Shown: positions 24,200-51,129 of the stretch, one piece after another | Position numbering within the stretch: the first letter of the stretch is position 1 | Layout: the number at the start of each line of letters is the position of its first letter | Assembly: GCF_043290135.1 (NCBI RefSeq) | Contig: NC_134707.1 | Span: 66,641,906-66,705,905 of the forward strand | Direction: 5' to 3' | Origin: Rhipicephalus microplus | Taxonomy: Eukaryota > Arthropoda > Arachnida > Ixodida > Ixodidae | DNA length: 64,000 nucleotides | Program-made: the position numbers and the translations under genes | The notes under the pieces: model-generated | Told to the model about the DNA's origin: nothing | Database searches by the model: none | What the model saw: the letters and a program-made list of their open reading frames with translations, nothing else

Positions 24200-25500
24200 T
24201 CTTTCGATCCCCGTAGCGCAAAAGCTAAGTAGCGGTGGCTGCAGCCACAACTCCGCGAACCTGCGTGCTGCTAACAAGTCGGCGAGTCCTAAGCGAGCAA
24301 CGTGGTTCACATTGAGCAAGCGAACGCGTGACCAAACACGGCGTTGCACGCGGAGTGTCTGCCGCCAGAAAACTTTGAACACGAAAGCGAGCGTACGCTT
24401 CGTCGCCGCCCCGAACAGCGCTGAGCTGGTTTGGAGCTAGCGCCGAAGAAATCGACGATAATGTGGCTCTTTTCCACAAACTCGAGCGAGTGCAGCACGC
24501 AAATGCGAGTCCGCGGCCAGCGGACGGAGCAGAGCTGCTTGCAACCGACTGTAATGTCGACCGAATTTCAGTGAGTTCCGACGCTAGCAAAAGCCTCGCC
24601 AGCCCGTGCTGGTGCTCTTACAGCTACGACATACCACAACCAAGCTTTTTACGAGAACCCGCAACCTGTTTTCGACGGCTGCCAACCCAACGACAAAGTC
24701 TCAGCCCAATATCGTTAGCCCGGAGCTCATCGCGGCGGCGAAGACATTCGAGCACTCGATGAGCGAGCGTACGGAAGACCGATGACAATGGCGGCCAATT
24801 TACAGGCAGTAGCAAAGCACAGGCGCACTGCAGACGCCGAAGCTGACCTTCGCGATGCATTTCGTGCGTGCGATAAACAGTATGACCGAGCCCGTTGCCG
24901 GCAAGTGCGATCCGTATCGCACACGCGACAAGTAGAGTAGAATAAAGAATGATAACCTACTTGCCTTAGAATCCAGCGCTGTTTTCTGCCATAGGTTGGA
25001 CTGAATTTTATATCGAATAGGCCTGTTGACTTCTCGGCCACCATATTGGCCTCTCCAACTGTTCGTGTCGTGTGTTAGTCGTGACTATCTTGAAGCCAGA
25101 TATATACAGCGTGGCGTGTTGACGTGTCGAGACCTGCTCCAGACTTCATCGGTGCAGCGAAACGCAATAGCAGCAGCCCACGTTCCTCCAAGCGTACAGA
25201 CAAACACCACGTCATAATTCTTGGAATCCAGGCGGCCGTTGTCGAGCACTCCAAACGGCACGTAACACGCCACCCGTCGCCGGCAAAATACGTAGAAAGA
25301 CTGAGCCAGCAGAGGAGGAGAAGGGAGGAGGAGGGCTGGGCACCTTTGCAACGCTTTTCGCGCTGCCTGCAATCCGCGGGCGGTTCATCCCTTTGGTACG
25401 TGTGGTTTCGCGCGGCACGCTTCCCTCAGTGGTTGCTCCTCAACAGTCTATCCGTTCATCGCGCGCGCCTATTGGGCTCCGTCACTTCCTTTTAGGGCAA
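24200..25500. other. GC- and CpG-rich segment
   Basis: This stretch is visibly richer in G, C and CpG than its AT-rich surroundings and contains many overlapping ORFs on both strands, the longest about 120 codons. None matches a family I know and no frame is favoured, so I do not call a gene. It could be the promoter region of a gene or a GC-rich transposon 5' end. Confidence 0.45.
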
Positions 25501-25954
25501 TTTGGCCTTGGAGTGTACCATTCAAGAAATTTTCTGAGCGGCAGACACGTTTGAGCAATAACAACATGCAGAGAGGCCAAATATAACACTACACAATGCG
25601 TAGTTCGAACCCACAAGATAACAGTACTACACGGAGAAACACCGTGGGGCCGTTTTTTGCAAGCTAGAAAATGCAGCGTGACGGACATGCATACGTGACG
25701 GCCAGTGCCTACATAGCATACGTCATGGCCAGTGCCCCATTCCAATAGGGCAATAACTTGAGACACAAGCTTTTTTACTGACTGAATTTGCAGTCGGAGC
25801 TCGGTACACATAATCGACCATGCAATCGAATCTTATCGTACAACGAACAGTTATCACAGAACACGGTTACCGCGAGTGCCAGCTCCTCAATTACTTTAGT
25901 TGAGAAACTCCCCGTAGATCCTATGTATAAAAATTGTGTTCACTATGGAGCAAA
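25501..25954. other. No recognised feature
   Basis: Mixed-composition sequence containing the near-repeat GTGACGGCCAGTGCCTACATAGC / GTCATGGCCAGTGCCC around 25695-25735. No gene seen. Confidence 0.4.
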
Positions 25955-26062
25955 AAATTAGATGGATGGATGGACATGGCTGTACCCTTTGGATCGGGCG
26001 ATGGCTAGCGCCACCAAGCCGTAATACTTAATGAACCAAAAACTAGGTTTTTGTTTCAACCA
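25955..26062 (-). repeat. Retroelement 3' fragment with (TCCA)n tail
   Basis: On the minus strand a short segment containing ATTACGGCTTGGTGGCGCTA and GCCATCGCCCGATCC ends in a (TCCA)n microsatellite tail (plus-strand GATGGATGGATGGA). A simple-repeat tail after a conserved short body is typical of tick SINE/LINE 3' ends. The family name is unknown to me. Confidence 0.5.
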
Positions 26063-26790
26063 AAGACTATTCAGTTTTTGCGACATCTGTTGTAAAAAAA
26101 TGTAACTAACAAATGATAGCAAAAGTGCTTGCGTTGCGTTAAGCAACTTGCAAAACACGCACCTAGAGGTAATGCTGCAGAAATTTTGTTTTCTCTTGCT
26201 GCTCCTAAATGACACTACAACATCTAGTTCCCTTCCTCCACTTCCTTCGCACAGTTGGTACAGGTTTTGGCTAGAGTTTTATAATATAGTAAAAGAGTGT
26301 TAGGCTTAGAACACAGTTTTCTAATTGGTTTGCAAAAAACTAATTGGTCTGTAAAAATAGAAATATAAACATCAATTGAAGTAGATATATGTAGGTAATA
26401 TAACCCCCTGTTTGGGTAGCAGCCCCCGCCACATAGCTGTAACTTGCTTTTTGTTATTTTGTGTTTTTTAAAAATGTATGAACCAATAAATTGGTTCTTA
26501 TACACCGATTGACTACTTGAGAAGCGATAATATTATTGAAGTAGCGCACAAACGACACAATAACACACACATAAGCCCAAATACAGTCTAGAGCTTGTGT
26601 TTGGGTGATTTTAAATGAACCGTGATTGTGTCATTTCTGCGATTTCAACAAATGAAATTAAATAGGTGATGCTGAAGACACCCACCGTTTCTTTATTATG
26701 CTATGCAGCTATCTGCCGCCAACTTTCTGGCCTTTTCTTGGTGCATATTTTTTTTACACGCGCGGACATGCAGATTGCATGCGAACACTG
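26063..26790. other. No recognised feature
   Basis: AT-rich sequence without a convincing ORF. Its right edge leads into the minisatellite-bearing element. Confidence 0.4.
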
Positions 26791-27850
26791 TATATAGAAT
26801 ATATGCTTTTTTTGTAAACAATGTATCTGTACACACCAGGTTATTATTAAAATACGATACTGCACATTATGAAATTGATGCACGTTCGCGGAATATCGAT
26901 GACATGTGCTTGATATTTCGCAACGACCTATTACGATACTACACATGAAATTTATGCGGGATCGGTGAATATCGATGACGTGTGTTTGGTATTTTTCAAT
27001 GACGCGATACTATACTGCACACGATGAAATCGGCGCATGATCGGTGAATATCGATGACATGTGCTTGACATTTCGCAATGACCCAATACAATACTGCACA
27101 TGATGAAATTTATGAATGATCCGTGAAAAGCGATGACATGTGCTTGGTATTTCGCAATGACTTAATACGGTACTGCTTATGATGCATGATCGGTGCATAT
27201 CGATGACATGTGCTTGATTTTCGCTACGAATTGTTACGATACTGCACACGATAAATTTGATGCATGATCGGTGAATATGCATGACTTGTGCTTGATATTT
27301 CGCAACGACTTACCACGATACTGAACACGATGAAATTGATGCATGATTGGTGAATATCGATGACATGTGCTTGATATTTCGCAATGATTTGATACGATGC
27401 TGAACACAATGAAATTGATGCATGATCTCGGAGTATCGATGATAAGTGTTTGATAATTCGCACGACTTCATACGATAATGCTTATTATGCATGATCGGTG
27501 AATATCGAAGATATGTGCTTCGAATTTTGCAAGAACTTGTTACGATACTGCACACGATGAAATTGATGCATGATCGGTGAATGTCGATAACATGTTCTTG
27601 ATATTTCGTAACGACCTCTTACGATACTGAACACAATGAAATTGATGCGTGATCGGTGAATATTGAAGATATTTGCTTGATATTTCACAAAGAATTTGAT
27701 GGATTTCTGAGAAAATGAGTGCCACGTGTATAACGCAGTCAGAGGTGTGGTTTGAGGCGCTATACATTTGCCATCGGCTGTAAACTCGTTACATTTTGTG
27801 GATGTATGTACTCGCACACATGCAAACACAATCATGTTTTGATGGTGCTC
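26790..27850. repeat. Element carrying an 11-unit, about 78-bp minisatellite
   Basis: A tandem array of about 11 units runs from 26854 to 27700. The unit is 70-84 bp, with a core readable as ACTGCACACGATGAAATTG, then ATGCATGATCGGTGAATATC, then GATGACATGTGCTTGATATT and TCGCAACGACTTATTACGAT. Some units lack an internal GAAATTG-type segment. Flanks on both sides recur at 27900-28320 around a single unit: a left flank of TTTGTAAA..TTATTAT(A)AAATAC and a right flank of AGGTGTGGTTTGAGG / TTTGCCATCGGC / ACTCGCACACATG. The array is therefore an expanded internal repeat of a dispersed element. Short minus-strand ORFs through it merely translate the repeat. Confidence 0.85.
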
Positions 27851-27894
27851 TAGTTGTAATGCAAAGTATACTTCAAAATGAGAGGTACCAGCCC

Positions 27895-28325
27895 TGGCCA
27901 CTTACACAGATTGACGATCTGCATGGTTTTTCTCTTTGTAAATGAATAGATAATGCACGTACGAGTATACACTATCTGTTAATAATAAAATACCGTACTG
28001 TACATGATGAAATTTACCCTTTATTGGTGAATATCGATGACACGTGCTTGATATTTCGCGAAGACTTCGAGGGAGTTCTGAGCTAAATAATATTTACCTA
28101 ATGCACAGTCCATTACCGCATTCAGATTTAGAGGTGGTTTGAGCTGACACCTTCGCCATCGGCCTGAAACTTGATCGATACATTCTGTGTACGCGGGTAC
28201 GCGCACATGAAACCCCTTGCAAGCGAACATTTTTAGAAAAAAATAAAACTCCCGGCCAGCTCAAAAAAATTATCTGGCTAAGCGTTACAGAATTGTAAAC
28301 ACGGGTAAACAACTGCAATTAGGGG
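27895..28325. repeat. Second copy of the minisatellite element, single unit
   Basis: This has the same flanks as the element at 26790-27850 but only one internal unit (about 27988-28070). After the unit come GTTCTGAG, AGGTGGTTTGAG, TCGCCATCGGCCTGAAAC and ACGCGCACATGAAA, in the same order as in the larger copy. Direct orientation. No ORF of note. Confidence 0.75.
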
Positions 28326-29201
28326 CTCATCATCACTGACAGACGAAATTCTCTCATTTTGTGGGTATGATTGGTGTGTTAATGCTGAAATACTTTTACG
28401 CCCATCACCTAAATACATACTAGCTATGTTATGGGCTCATGGCTGAGAAGTAAAACTAGTGCCTACACTGTCGACATGACGCGGCACTGCATAATTGTGA
28501 AGAACTCAATGTAGTATTGCAGAGCGAGAAAAATTCAGAACTGCACGCATCCGCAATTGCTTATTTAACTAATTTAGAAAACAATATTGCTCTCACTGCG
28601 CGAGCTATCTATCGCATGTTTCCTTCCCGATTGTTTCCTTCCCGATTCCACAAAATGTATTTCCTTCACTTCAAGGTCAACACTATTGGGCAAGCGCCGC
28701 ATCTGACGGCAGAATCGGACCCTTGTCCTGAAGCCCCGCTATTAAAATCGAGCGCCGCAACACAAAAAGAGCGACGTCAGTTCAGGGATCTCGACGTTCA
28801 GTTATATGCATATGCTTGTTAGCTTTCAAGAGTCTTTATACATGGGTTCAAAGCTTTCGATATGCATGTGTGACTTGTTTTGTTCGGACTTGACCGTATA
28901 CATTAGTTGTACCGGCTTGGACAATCGCAATTACCGATGCAAACCTTACTTGATTGACATTGCTTTTGGCAATCGAGGCTAGCTAAGTCATCTGGCGGTA
29001 ATTAGAGATGCGAAGCGCGAGTTAGCAGCGAAAAACAAATACCAGAGAAAGCGAGCAGCGCAAAGCAGCCGCGAGTTCCCCCACGTGCAGCGAAGAAAGG
29101 CGTCTCTTTTTTTTTTGTTGATGATAGTAGTAACAGCACCATATCGCCTCACGGTATTGCAGTTCAGTACGCCGCCGTTACATATTTGCATGTTATTTTG
29201 A
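28326..29201. other. No recognised feature
   Basis: Mixed composition. There is a T-run at 29108-29118 and a small plus-strand ORF (28517-28822, 101 codons) that resembles nothing I know. No gene called. Confidence 0.4.
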
Positions 29202-29777
29202 TACAACAGCCGAAAGGTGCAGTTACCGTTCTCTAAATTGGTAGGTGTTCTGTGGTCAGATCATGTATGGAACTTCGATCCAAAAGTCGTCAACGAGTTC
29301 ACGCCTGTGGACACCTACTTTGTGTACTGGGACGGCGAAGACTCTACTAAAGGAGGCTACTATGACGATGACCTTCTGCATGTGACTGGTGAACTGCCAT
29401 GCTTTTATAAACCGCATGCTTTGCTTAATTGTGCTCTTCAAATCAGGATACGCAGACCTATGTTTACATTTCTAAGCGGCCTTTTTTGTTTCTCAAATGG
29501 CTGCTCAATGTCGACGTGCATGGTTGGCCTTGCAGCTACGCGCAGTTTGATAAAAAAGGACACGATGCTTATTAACTCTTCTCAGTACCATCGTGAATCT
29601 CTACAATCTCGCCCAGGTATCTGTTCTTCTAAACAAGGTTTGTATTTTACGCCATCGCGCCGTTTGCTAAAGCACTACCCTGTGAACGTGAAGTACATCG
29701 ATTCTTGGTTCGCTCAGATGTCGTCTGCTTTTGCCTTCCGTGTCAATGACGATGATGAGATTGTTTATTTCTATTGA
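29202..29777 (+). CDS. Unidentified open reading frame, possible terminal exon
   Basis: Open for about 190 codons from the stop at 29199-29201 to TGA at 29775-29777, among the longest uninterrupted frames in the unique part of the window. There is no ATG until 29460 (codon 82 from 29217), so if coding it would be a downstream exon. An AG at 29221-29222 could be the acceptor but has no pyrimidine tract. The product has an acidic-aromatic patch (YWDGEDSTKGGYYDDD) and a Cys-rich middle, and ends D-D-D-E-I-V-Y-F-Y. AATAAA lies about 25 nt past the stop (29802-29807). I do not recognise the family. It could be a real last exon, a relic of a transposon ORF, or chance. Confidence 0.35.
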   Translation, partial: YNSRKVQLPFSKLVGVLWSDHVWNFDPKVVNEFTPVDTYFVYWDGEDSTKGGYYDDDLLHVTGELPCFYKPHALLNCALQIRIRRPMFTFLSGLFCFSNGCSMSTCMVGLAATRSLIKKDTMLINSSQYHRESLQSRPGICSSKQGLYFTPSRRLLKHYPVNVKYIDSWFAQMSSAFAFRVNDDDEIVYFY

Positions 29778-29801
29778 GAAAACATTTATGCAGCATTATA
29801 A

Positions 29802-29807
29802 AATAAA
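29802..29807 (+). terminator. Candidate polyadenylation signal
   Basis: AATAAA about 25 nt downstream of the stop of the unidentified 29202-29777 frame. In AT-rich sequence this can arise by chance. Confidence 0.35.
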
Positions 29808-29897
29808 TTTTAGTAACAGAAATATTATGGACTCTTGTATTAGTAAAGACTCGTAATAAAACACGTATATAAAAATACCTAGTCTGCACCTAGTATT

Positions 29898-30126
29898 ACT
29901 GTCAGTTCAAGCGCACGAGTAAACAAAAGGGAAGAGTAGACAAGCGCTTTCTCGCAACTAAACTGTTTCTTAGAAAAGGAAGAATATATATACAAGCCAT
30001 CACACGCATGCGTTCTTTTTTGATTTCCTGTATATATATTCTTGTTTTTCTAATAAAATGTCTAGTTGCGAGAAAGCGCTTGCCCTCTCTTCCTTTTTGT
30101 TTATTCTTGCGCTAGAACTGACAGTT
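29898..30126. mobile_element. 229-bp fold-back element (MITE)
   Basis: Two inverted arms of about 100 nt with a loop of about 28 nt. The left arm begins ACTGTCAGTTCAAGCGCACG and the right arm ends with its imperfect complement GCGCTAGAACTGACAGT. Internal matches include CAAGCGCTTTCTCGCAACTA / TAGTTGCGAGAAAGCGCTTG and AAGAATATATATACA / TGTATATATATTCTT. It has no coding capacity, as expected for a MITE. Arms have diverged, so it is not recent. Confidence 0.88.
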
Positions 30127-32783
30127 ATACCATGCATATCTAACAGGGCCCTACTTCTGATTCTGCACTTATTGCCATCTCTCGCCGCTATGGCAACTCG
30201 CCAAATAAATAACATGGCCGTTGCGCACGTAAGCGTAATATGGATAGCGTGGTGAGCTTTCCTAGTTATGTGTTGAGTTTCTGAACGCTGCACAGTCACA
30301 CCCCTCTTTATCACACCTACAGTAGAGATTGTAAGAATGCGTACAGGAAGAATGGCGTTTGGCCGCCGAAGAGCTTGTGTTGTAGCCGCTTCACAGATGC
30401 GTCGGTACTATTTACGCCCGACTCGCTACCTACCGTTTGGTGTTATGCCTGAAGGAAGAAGCATAGAATCAAAAAGAATGAACGTGATATCTTTCGTGCG
30501 TGGCCGGAAGGCACCTCATGCACCGATGGAGTAGATCAAAAATTTAAGTAGCACGCGAGGAGATTCGATTCGGCAGCCTGTGTGCTGCTCGGGCGGTGGC
30601 CGCTCTTCGGAATAGCGTCCTTGACTGAACTCGACAGCTGCTTATCCGCATGCCGAGGACCCTGGTGTATAAAACTGTAAATTTTACAGATTTTGAAGTA
30701 AGAAAACGTGATTGAGAAGTTACATTTTGCGTTCGTATGCGCACGTGCAAGCCCGTGCATGAACATGCATAAAGAGAAATTTTATCCCCGCGCAGAAAAA
30801 GATTTCTGTGTAAGCTTAACAAATGTATACACGGGTAAACAGCCTCACGACAAACACGGCAATAGTGCAGCCTTGTTCCATTCAGCTGTACTAAATAATT
30901 TTTATTGAAGTGGGATGTCGTTCAGGAATACTACTTGCGTTGTGACGTTCCGTTGTTCGCGTTGGCTTCCTTTGAACTTTGACAAGCTAGCGTAGTGATT
31001 AGATAATACTTAATAAAATAACACGTTCTAGAACAAATGTGCAGCCGTAAGTTTACCACTTGGGATGTCTCAATCGTATTATTATTGCGCCTTATTTACT
31101 GTATGTGGTCATGCACTTATGCAAGACTAACATAAGTGTTGCAGTCTCTACTGAAATCATTTTACTGAAATGTTTGGTCTGACTTGTCTGAACAGCCCTA
31201 ACTGAACAATATGCTGCTAGAAAACAAAACAGAATTTCTTAAAGTCTCTGTGACCATTCTTACCAAAACAGCATACTTCTCAATGCCTTTCAGGACACGT
31301 TTTTATAGTGTCGTGCAAGTGCAGCAAGTCTTACTGTAAAGCGATATTTTAATGTTGGTGGAATCCTTAATTCTATATTCAAAATTCGAGGAAGAAATGA
31401 ACAGCTACCTAAGTTCACGGCGTGTGCATCACACCAAGAAAAACAAAAAAGGCCCACAGAGTTCAACCAAACAGGTAAGGAAGACATTGTTTGTTTTTAA
31501 AATGTATTAAGTAGATACGGCTTCCTGCCTTGCTGCTGGTTAGAGTGATTGAAAGAATGAAGAATGTGTTAATCTGCCTTGTAGCGAAATTCTTTACTGG
31601 GCTAGTCATAGGTATTGCGTGCGAAAAACTTTACATGCTCAGCTTGTCGTAAGTTGTCGTACACTAAGTTAATGAATTGGAAAGTAGGCACACCATAAAG
31701 CAGTAATTAGAATCTTGGCAAACTCACACGAAACCTGCGAACATAAACCCTCTCGATTGCGCAAGTGCACGGCAATCGAGGCCAACAAAATAGGCAACAC
31801 TTTCTCAAAAGTGGCTGGAAGACTAATAGTTAAAAGGGAGACAATGAGTAAAGCAAACGTGCTAGCTTTGGAGCCAGCCGGCCAGACAGTCTTCTCTTGA
31901 AGCGACTGAATAAGTCTCGAAACGTAAAGACAGCTTTCATAACTGAAAACCAAACTTGGCTAGACAGTTTTTAATTTAAGGATTTCGTCCAGCCAGATTT
32001 CTGCGGAATGTTTATCTTTTAATGTCTATTACATGCTTGAATGCTACGGCTCTAGGTAGTTTCTATTTCAGAGCATTCGGAGAGGGGGAGGGGGCACCCG
32101 CTATGTGCTGTGCCTGTTCGTGAAAAATTTATGTTCAGTGAATGAGAATACGAGCTGGATTGCTGGTCAGTGTACCATATCAGTGCTGATGTTGCATGTA
32201 CTGTGTTGGGTGCTACGAGTTGCTTGTTTCTGTGATTGTGAAACTAAGCTTTTTATCGTGTATGGTAATTGGTGTCGCGTTGCGAAACAGAAGGAGCCAT
32301 ATTATCAGTCACAAATACGCCACATCTGAGTATGCGCTGCACCAATTGTATGCCTGCCCTGCAGTTTCCACAGTTCCTTATCTCGGCAGCCGTGATGGTG
32401 GCTTTGGCCGTCGAATCGCTGTCAACATTACAAAATCTAAGTAAAACAACAAAAAAGAAAAATTGTCGCTTCGTGATACCATATCACAGCGACAACGGTT
32501 TTATTTCGTCTTTCTTTCTTGTTTTTTTGTTTTGTTGAAAAATCGCTCTGAGCGCTTTTGATGGCCAGAGCAGTTGTTGCATTCGCGGTGATAATCAGTG
32601 ATCAGTATTGCGAGGCAGGCACACCACTGGCGCCGCGCGTGCACAGATGTGGTCTATTGGCGACCGCAGGTGTCACGCATGCTGTTTGCAACACGACGCT
32701 CCGTCGTTATAGACAGCCGAGTTGAGCACTGTACAAACATCGGATAATTGAAACTTGGACGCTGTATTCCGCCTACATACTAT
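30127..32783. other. Unassigned AT-rich interval downstream of lipocalin
   Basis: No gene called. A minus-strand 94-codon ORF (31953-31669) and several plus-strand frames near 32105-32538 resemble nothing I know. At 32077-32100 there is a GAGCATTCGGAGAGGGGGAG tract ending in GGGGGCACCC, and 38511-38545 carries its approximate complement, suggesting a shared small repeat. Confidence 0.45.
32437..32540. repeat. Small inverted repeat / hairpin
   Basis: TTGTCGCTTCGTGATA and TATCACAGCGACAA pair across a few bases (about 32462-32497). They are flanked by an AACAAAAAAGAAAA tract on the left and a TTTCTTGTTTTTTTGTTTTG tract on the right, giving a roughly 100-nt imperfect palindrome. It could be a tiny MITE. 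Confidence 0.5.
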
Positions 32784-32789
32784 TTTATT
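32784..32789 (-). terminator. Candidate polyadenylation signal of lipocalin
   Basis: AATAAA on the minus strand about 150 nt past the lipocalin stop codon (TAA at 32941-32939). It is the first such hexamer I see downstream, giving a plausible short 3' UTR. Confidence 0.5.
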
Positions 32790-32938
32790 TCGGAATACTC
32801 CTGCTAGGTGGCAGTAGTGACTAGAAAGTACAAAACACAAGAAACCTAGGTGATTGATATCGTCAAACGCACTGCTTCAAACATGGAGGCGTGAGTTGCC
32901 AATACTACAGTTGACGTTCAAAGCATGAAACTTCCAAG

Positions 32939-48119
<15,181 letters not shown>

Positions 48120-48177
48120 GTTGACTTCCTTCGAGGTTCAGTCGGTGGATGGAGTGCTTGAGGGCTACAATCCTTCG

Positions 48178-48185
48178 TATTTATA
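48178..48185 (-). promoter_or_regulatory. TATA box of the complete lipocalin gene
   Basis: TATAAATA on the minus strand about 60 nt upstream of the ATG, identical to copy 1. The immediate upstream context (CGTGTATAAATACGAAGGA in copy 1) is nearly the same in both copies, so both promoters look intact. Confidence 0.75.
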
Positions 48186-48934
48186 CACGGTGCTATAGAG
48201 GATTAACAATGAGGAAACATGAGGACATCATCGCGTCAATTGATTGCCGACAAGGTACTATTTCTAGCCTTGTTCAACGGGTGAATGTTTCGTATGTCAT
48301 TACAAATGGCATGAGAAGCTTGCTTTAGGTATTATTTGTTATTCTTTCACCAGCTCCCCCCCGGACAATTCATGTTTTTAACGCTCTTCCTTATGAAAAT
48401 AGTTCTTGGAGGGCTCGTCGTGCGATATGTCTCTACGTGGCAGACATATGACGAAACATCAGAACTGAGCCTGCGTGTGTATTGGACTTTGATGAAGCGG
48501 TTCTTTCATTTCAACACTTTCTAAATGTTGTTAGCAGCATAAAGAAATTCGGCAGGTCAAATTCAGTGCAAATAATTCCGTAAAAATTAACCATTTACAC
48601 TGCAGTAATAGAGAGCATCCTGCTTTCATAACGTTCTGCTTTCACGTTTATAAGGGTCATCGTGCGCACAAAGCAAAAAAAAAGGATTTTCGAATGAAGG
48701 AGCTTAACATTTTGCTCCAGCAACATTGCTTTGAGAAAAAACTTTGCATAGGGCAAAACGCAAATCGTCTGTATTAACACCTTTTAGATACACACCATGC
48801 AGAAGCTAATCAGCTAAAAAAATTTGCGCATACTTATGAGGTTATTCTTGAGAATCGCGCGAAAAACTGGGCAGTGCCCATGACATGTGCGAAGGGGGCA
48901 ATGATTGCGCAATACGTCATCAGTATATTAATAA
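48186..48934. other. Upstream flank of the lipocalin gene (copy 2)
   Basis: The counterpart of 2940-3690. No recognised gene or repeat. A poly(A) tract near 48676 is shorter than in copy 1. Confidence 0.5.
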
Positions 48935-50210
48935 GCCTCACTACACTCACTGCAGGACAAGTGCCTCTCCCATGTCCCGCCAGTCAACTTGGTCCTGAGT
49001 ATGCAACACATAGTACCCACACATGCGATAATATCTTCTGACCAACTAAGTTTCTGTCTCCTTTTCACCTTCTCTGGGAATCCAGTCCATTATTGACCAG
49101 TGGTTTTCCGGCCAATGTGCCACGTGCCTGGGCCAAGTACATTTCATTTAGACTTTAAATATGATATCCTCAACCCCAGTTCCCTCACCCACTCTGCTTT
49201 CATCTTGTCTCATGAGGTTACACAAATAATGTTCTTGTTCGTAGCTGACTGTGTCGCCCTTTGTGGGAGCTGACCCCTTCTTGTAAATCTGCGAATTTTT
49301 GCTCTGCAGTCAAGGATCGGCAAGATGCAGCTGGTATACACTTACATCTAGAGGATTACTGGCAATCTACCAGTCAAGGTGATAGAATGCTTAACAAATG
49401 TGCTGCAACCCATTCTTATTCTTCTAGGTACTTCTATGTCGTTGTTCGGCTACAATGTTACTACCTGTCTTTTGTAGATGTACACTTTTACATCTTCAAG
49501 TGCACTGCTACCTATCTGAAAGCGCTATTCTCTTCCGAGGATAATATATATAACTTTCGCTTTCTTCGAAGTAATTGAATGCAGGAACAGCGCAACCTTG
49601 AAGTAGCAAACTTCGTAACTACAGAAGCGAAAAAAACAAGGATAGCAAAAGTCCTTGTTTTTCGCTTCCGTAGTTACGAAGTAACTACTTCTAGGTTGCG
49701 CTGTTCCTGCATTCAGTTATGTCCTACCAACTTGCCCAAGCTTCCACGCTTAATATCTTATAATTAAATTTAGAACCTGGTTTTTGCTCTGCTTGTTTAA
49801 TTTTGTGATCATAAATTGTTAATCATCGAGTGAGTTACTCAGCAATGCAATGTCACCGGTGAGGCGCCGGTTACTAAGATACTCTCCATTACCTCCATCC
49901 CCTAGCTCTTGCCTTTTTAATGTCTATGAAAACCTCCTTTATCCACGCGGTAAGTGCCATCGGGCAAGCCGTGTCTTCTCGCCTTACACTATTCTTTACC
50001 TGTACGATGTCGCTTTTGATATGGAGCACTATGGTGGCAACTCATTGTCTGTAGATCTTTAAAAGATGTTTTATGTGTTTCATCGACACCCTGATTCCTC
50101 TGTGTCTGCTTGACAGCTGATATCTCTACCGAATAAAATGCTTTCTCGTAAACTATGTATGATACGTAAAGTGGTGGGGTGTATTCTCAGCATTCCTCCC
50201 CAACAGTATA
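48935..50210 (-). mobile_element. RTE/BovB-like LINE fragment (copy 2)
   Basis: The counterpart of 3692-4965, equally decayed and interrupted by the MITE at 49576-49715. Confidence 0.75.
49576..49715. mobile_element. Fold-back MITE (copy 2)
   Basis: A 140-bp palindrome with the same TGAATGCAGGAACAGCGCAA terminus as 4335-4475. It is present in both copies, so the insertion predates the duplication. Confidence 0.85.
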
Positions 50211-50269
50211 CACAATGTTCCTTGCTGCTTCGCGCGTCCTGAAGTTTGGCGCGGGGGCCGTTTTTTGCA

Positions 50270-50490
50270 CGTTTCTGTTTTACCTCTGCTTCCTGAGCTC
50301 TCGCTTCAGAGCTTGCTTGCTGTATACGTGAACATTGACTACCATATGCCACGCCCTGCCTTCGGAGAAGCAGGTTGTTGTTAGCGTTGCCGCTTCGCCT
50401 TTCAGTAGTAAGAGGTCTTTTAAGATCGCTTTCATTAATGACTAAAAAGTGCTTGGTCTGTAAAGCTTTTATTCCTCCGCGTGATTGCCG
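50270..50490 (+). repeat. Dispersed repeat with CxxC-coding piece (copy 2, plus)
   Basis: The counterpart of 5030-5255. The ATG of the small frame is changed (ATTAATGACTAAAAAGTGC), which moves a stop into it, so the short frame is not maintained. Confidence 0.5.
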
Positions 50491-51129
50491 TTTCCCGGAG
50501 TGGGCACTTTTAATGAGCTTCGCCGCATAACGGAGAAGTCACAGTGCACCAGACTAAAGTGTAAGGTGCTCTCTACATAAGAATATCGAATACTAAATAT
50601 CACGCGGCCGCCAAATTTGTACCTTCGCCAATGTCACTTACTTCCACTAAGGCTTCCTCAATGGTGGTCTTCGATTTATATTCTTTATTTCATATTCTTA
50701 AGACACCACGCAGTACTCGAAGGCATTATAGCAGGGGTATACATCAATAAGCGAATTACATATTTGTGGGCACACAAATACAACTGTGTTCATACCTGAA
50801 TAACCGAAATACACATTTGTTCGCACACACATTACCATTCTGTACCTAAATAAATGTACCATCGTTCAGGTTACAGTGCAAGTTTAGAGCACTGAATAAA
50901 ATACATCTTCACTCCCATTATGAACTTGCTTTTCAGTTAGCGTACTTTTATTTTTATTTTTGCGAAAAAATGAGTTTACATACATGTTGCTTTTATCTGT
51001 GTATTTCAGGATTTTACAACAATGATCAAAGCATTTTGAAATAGTGTGACGTTTGTGTAGGTAAAACTTTTCGGTAATTCTAGTTTATTATAGTAAACCC
51101 TATAAAGAAACTTTCATCTCCGTTCATTG

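Noticed and set aside
24225..24762. Overlapping ORFs of about 100-120 codons on both strands
   Set aside because: No frame preference, no motif and no splice context. They are explained by high GC content and few stop codons.
26854..27700. Regular direct repeats resembling a CRISPR array
   Set aside because: Units are contiguous, 70-84 bp, with no unique spacers, in a eukaryotic context. It is a minisatellite.
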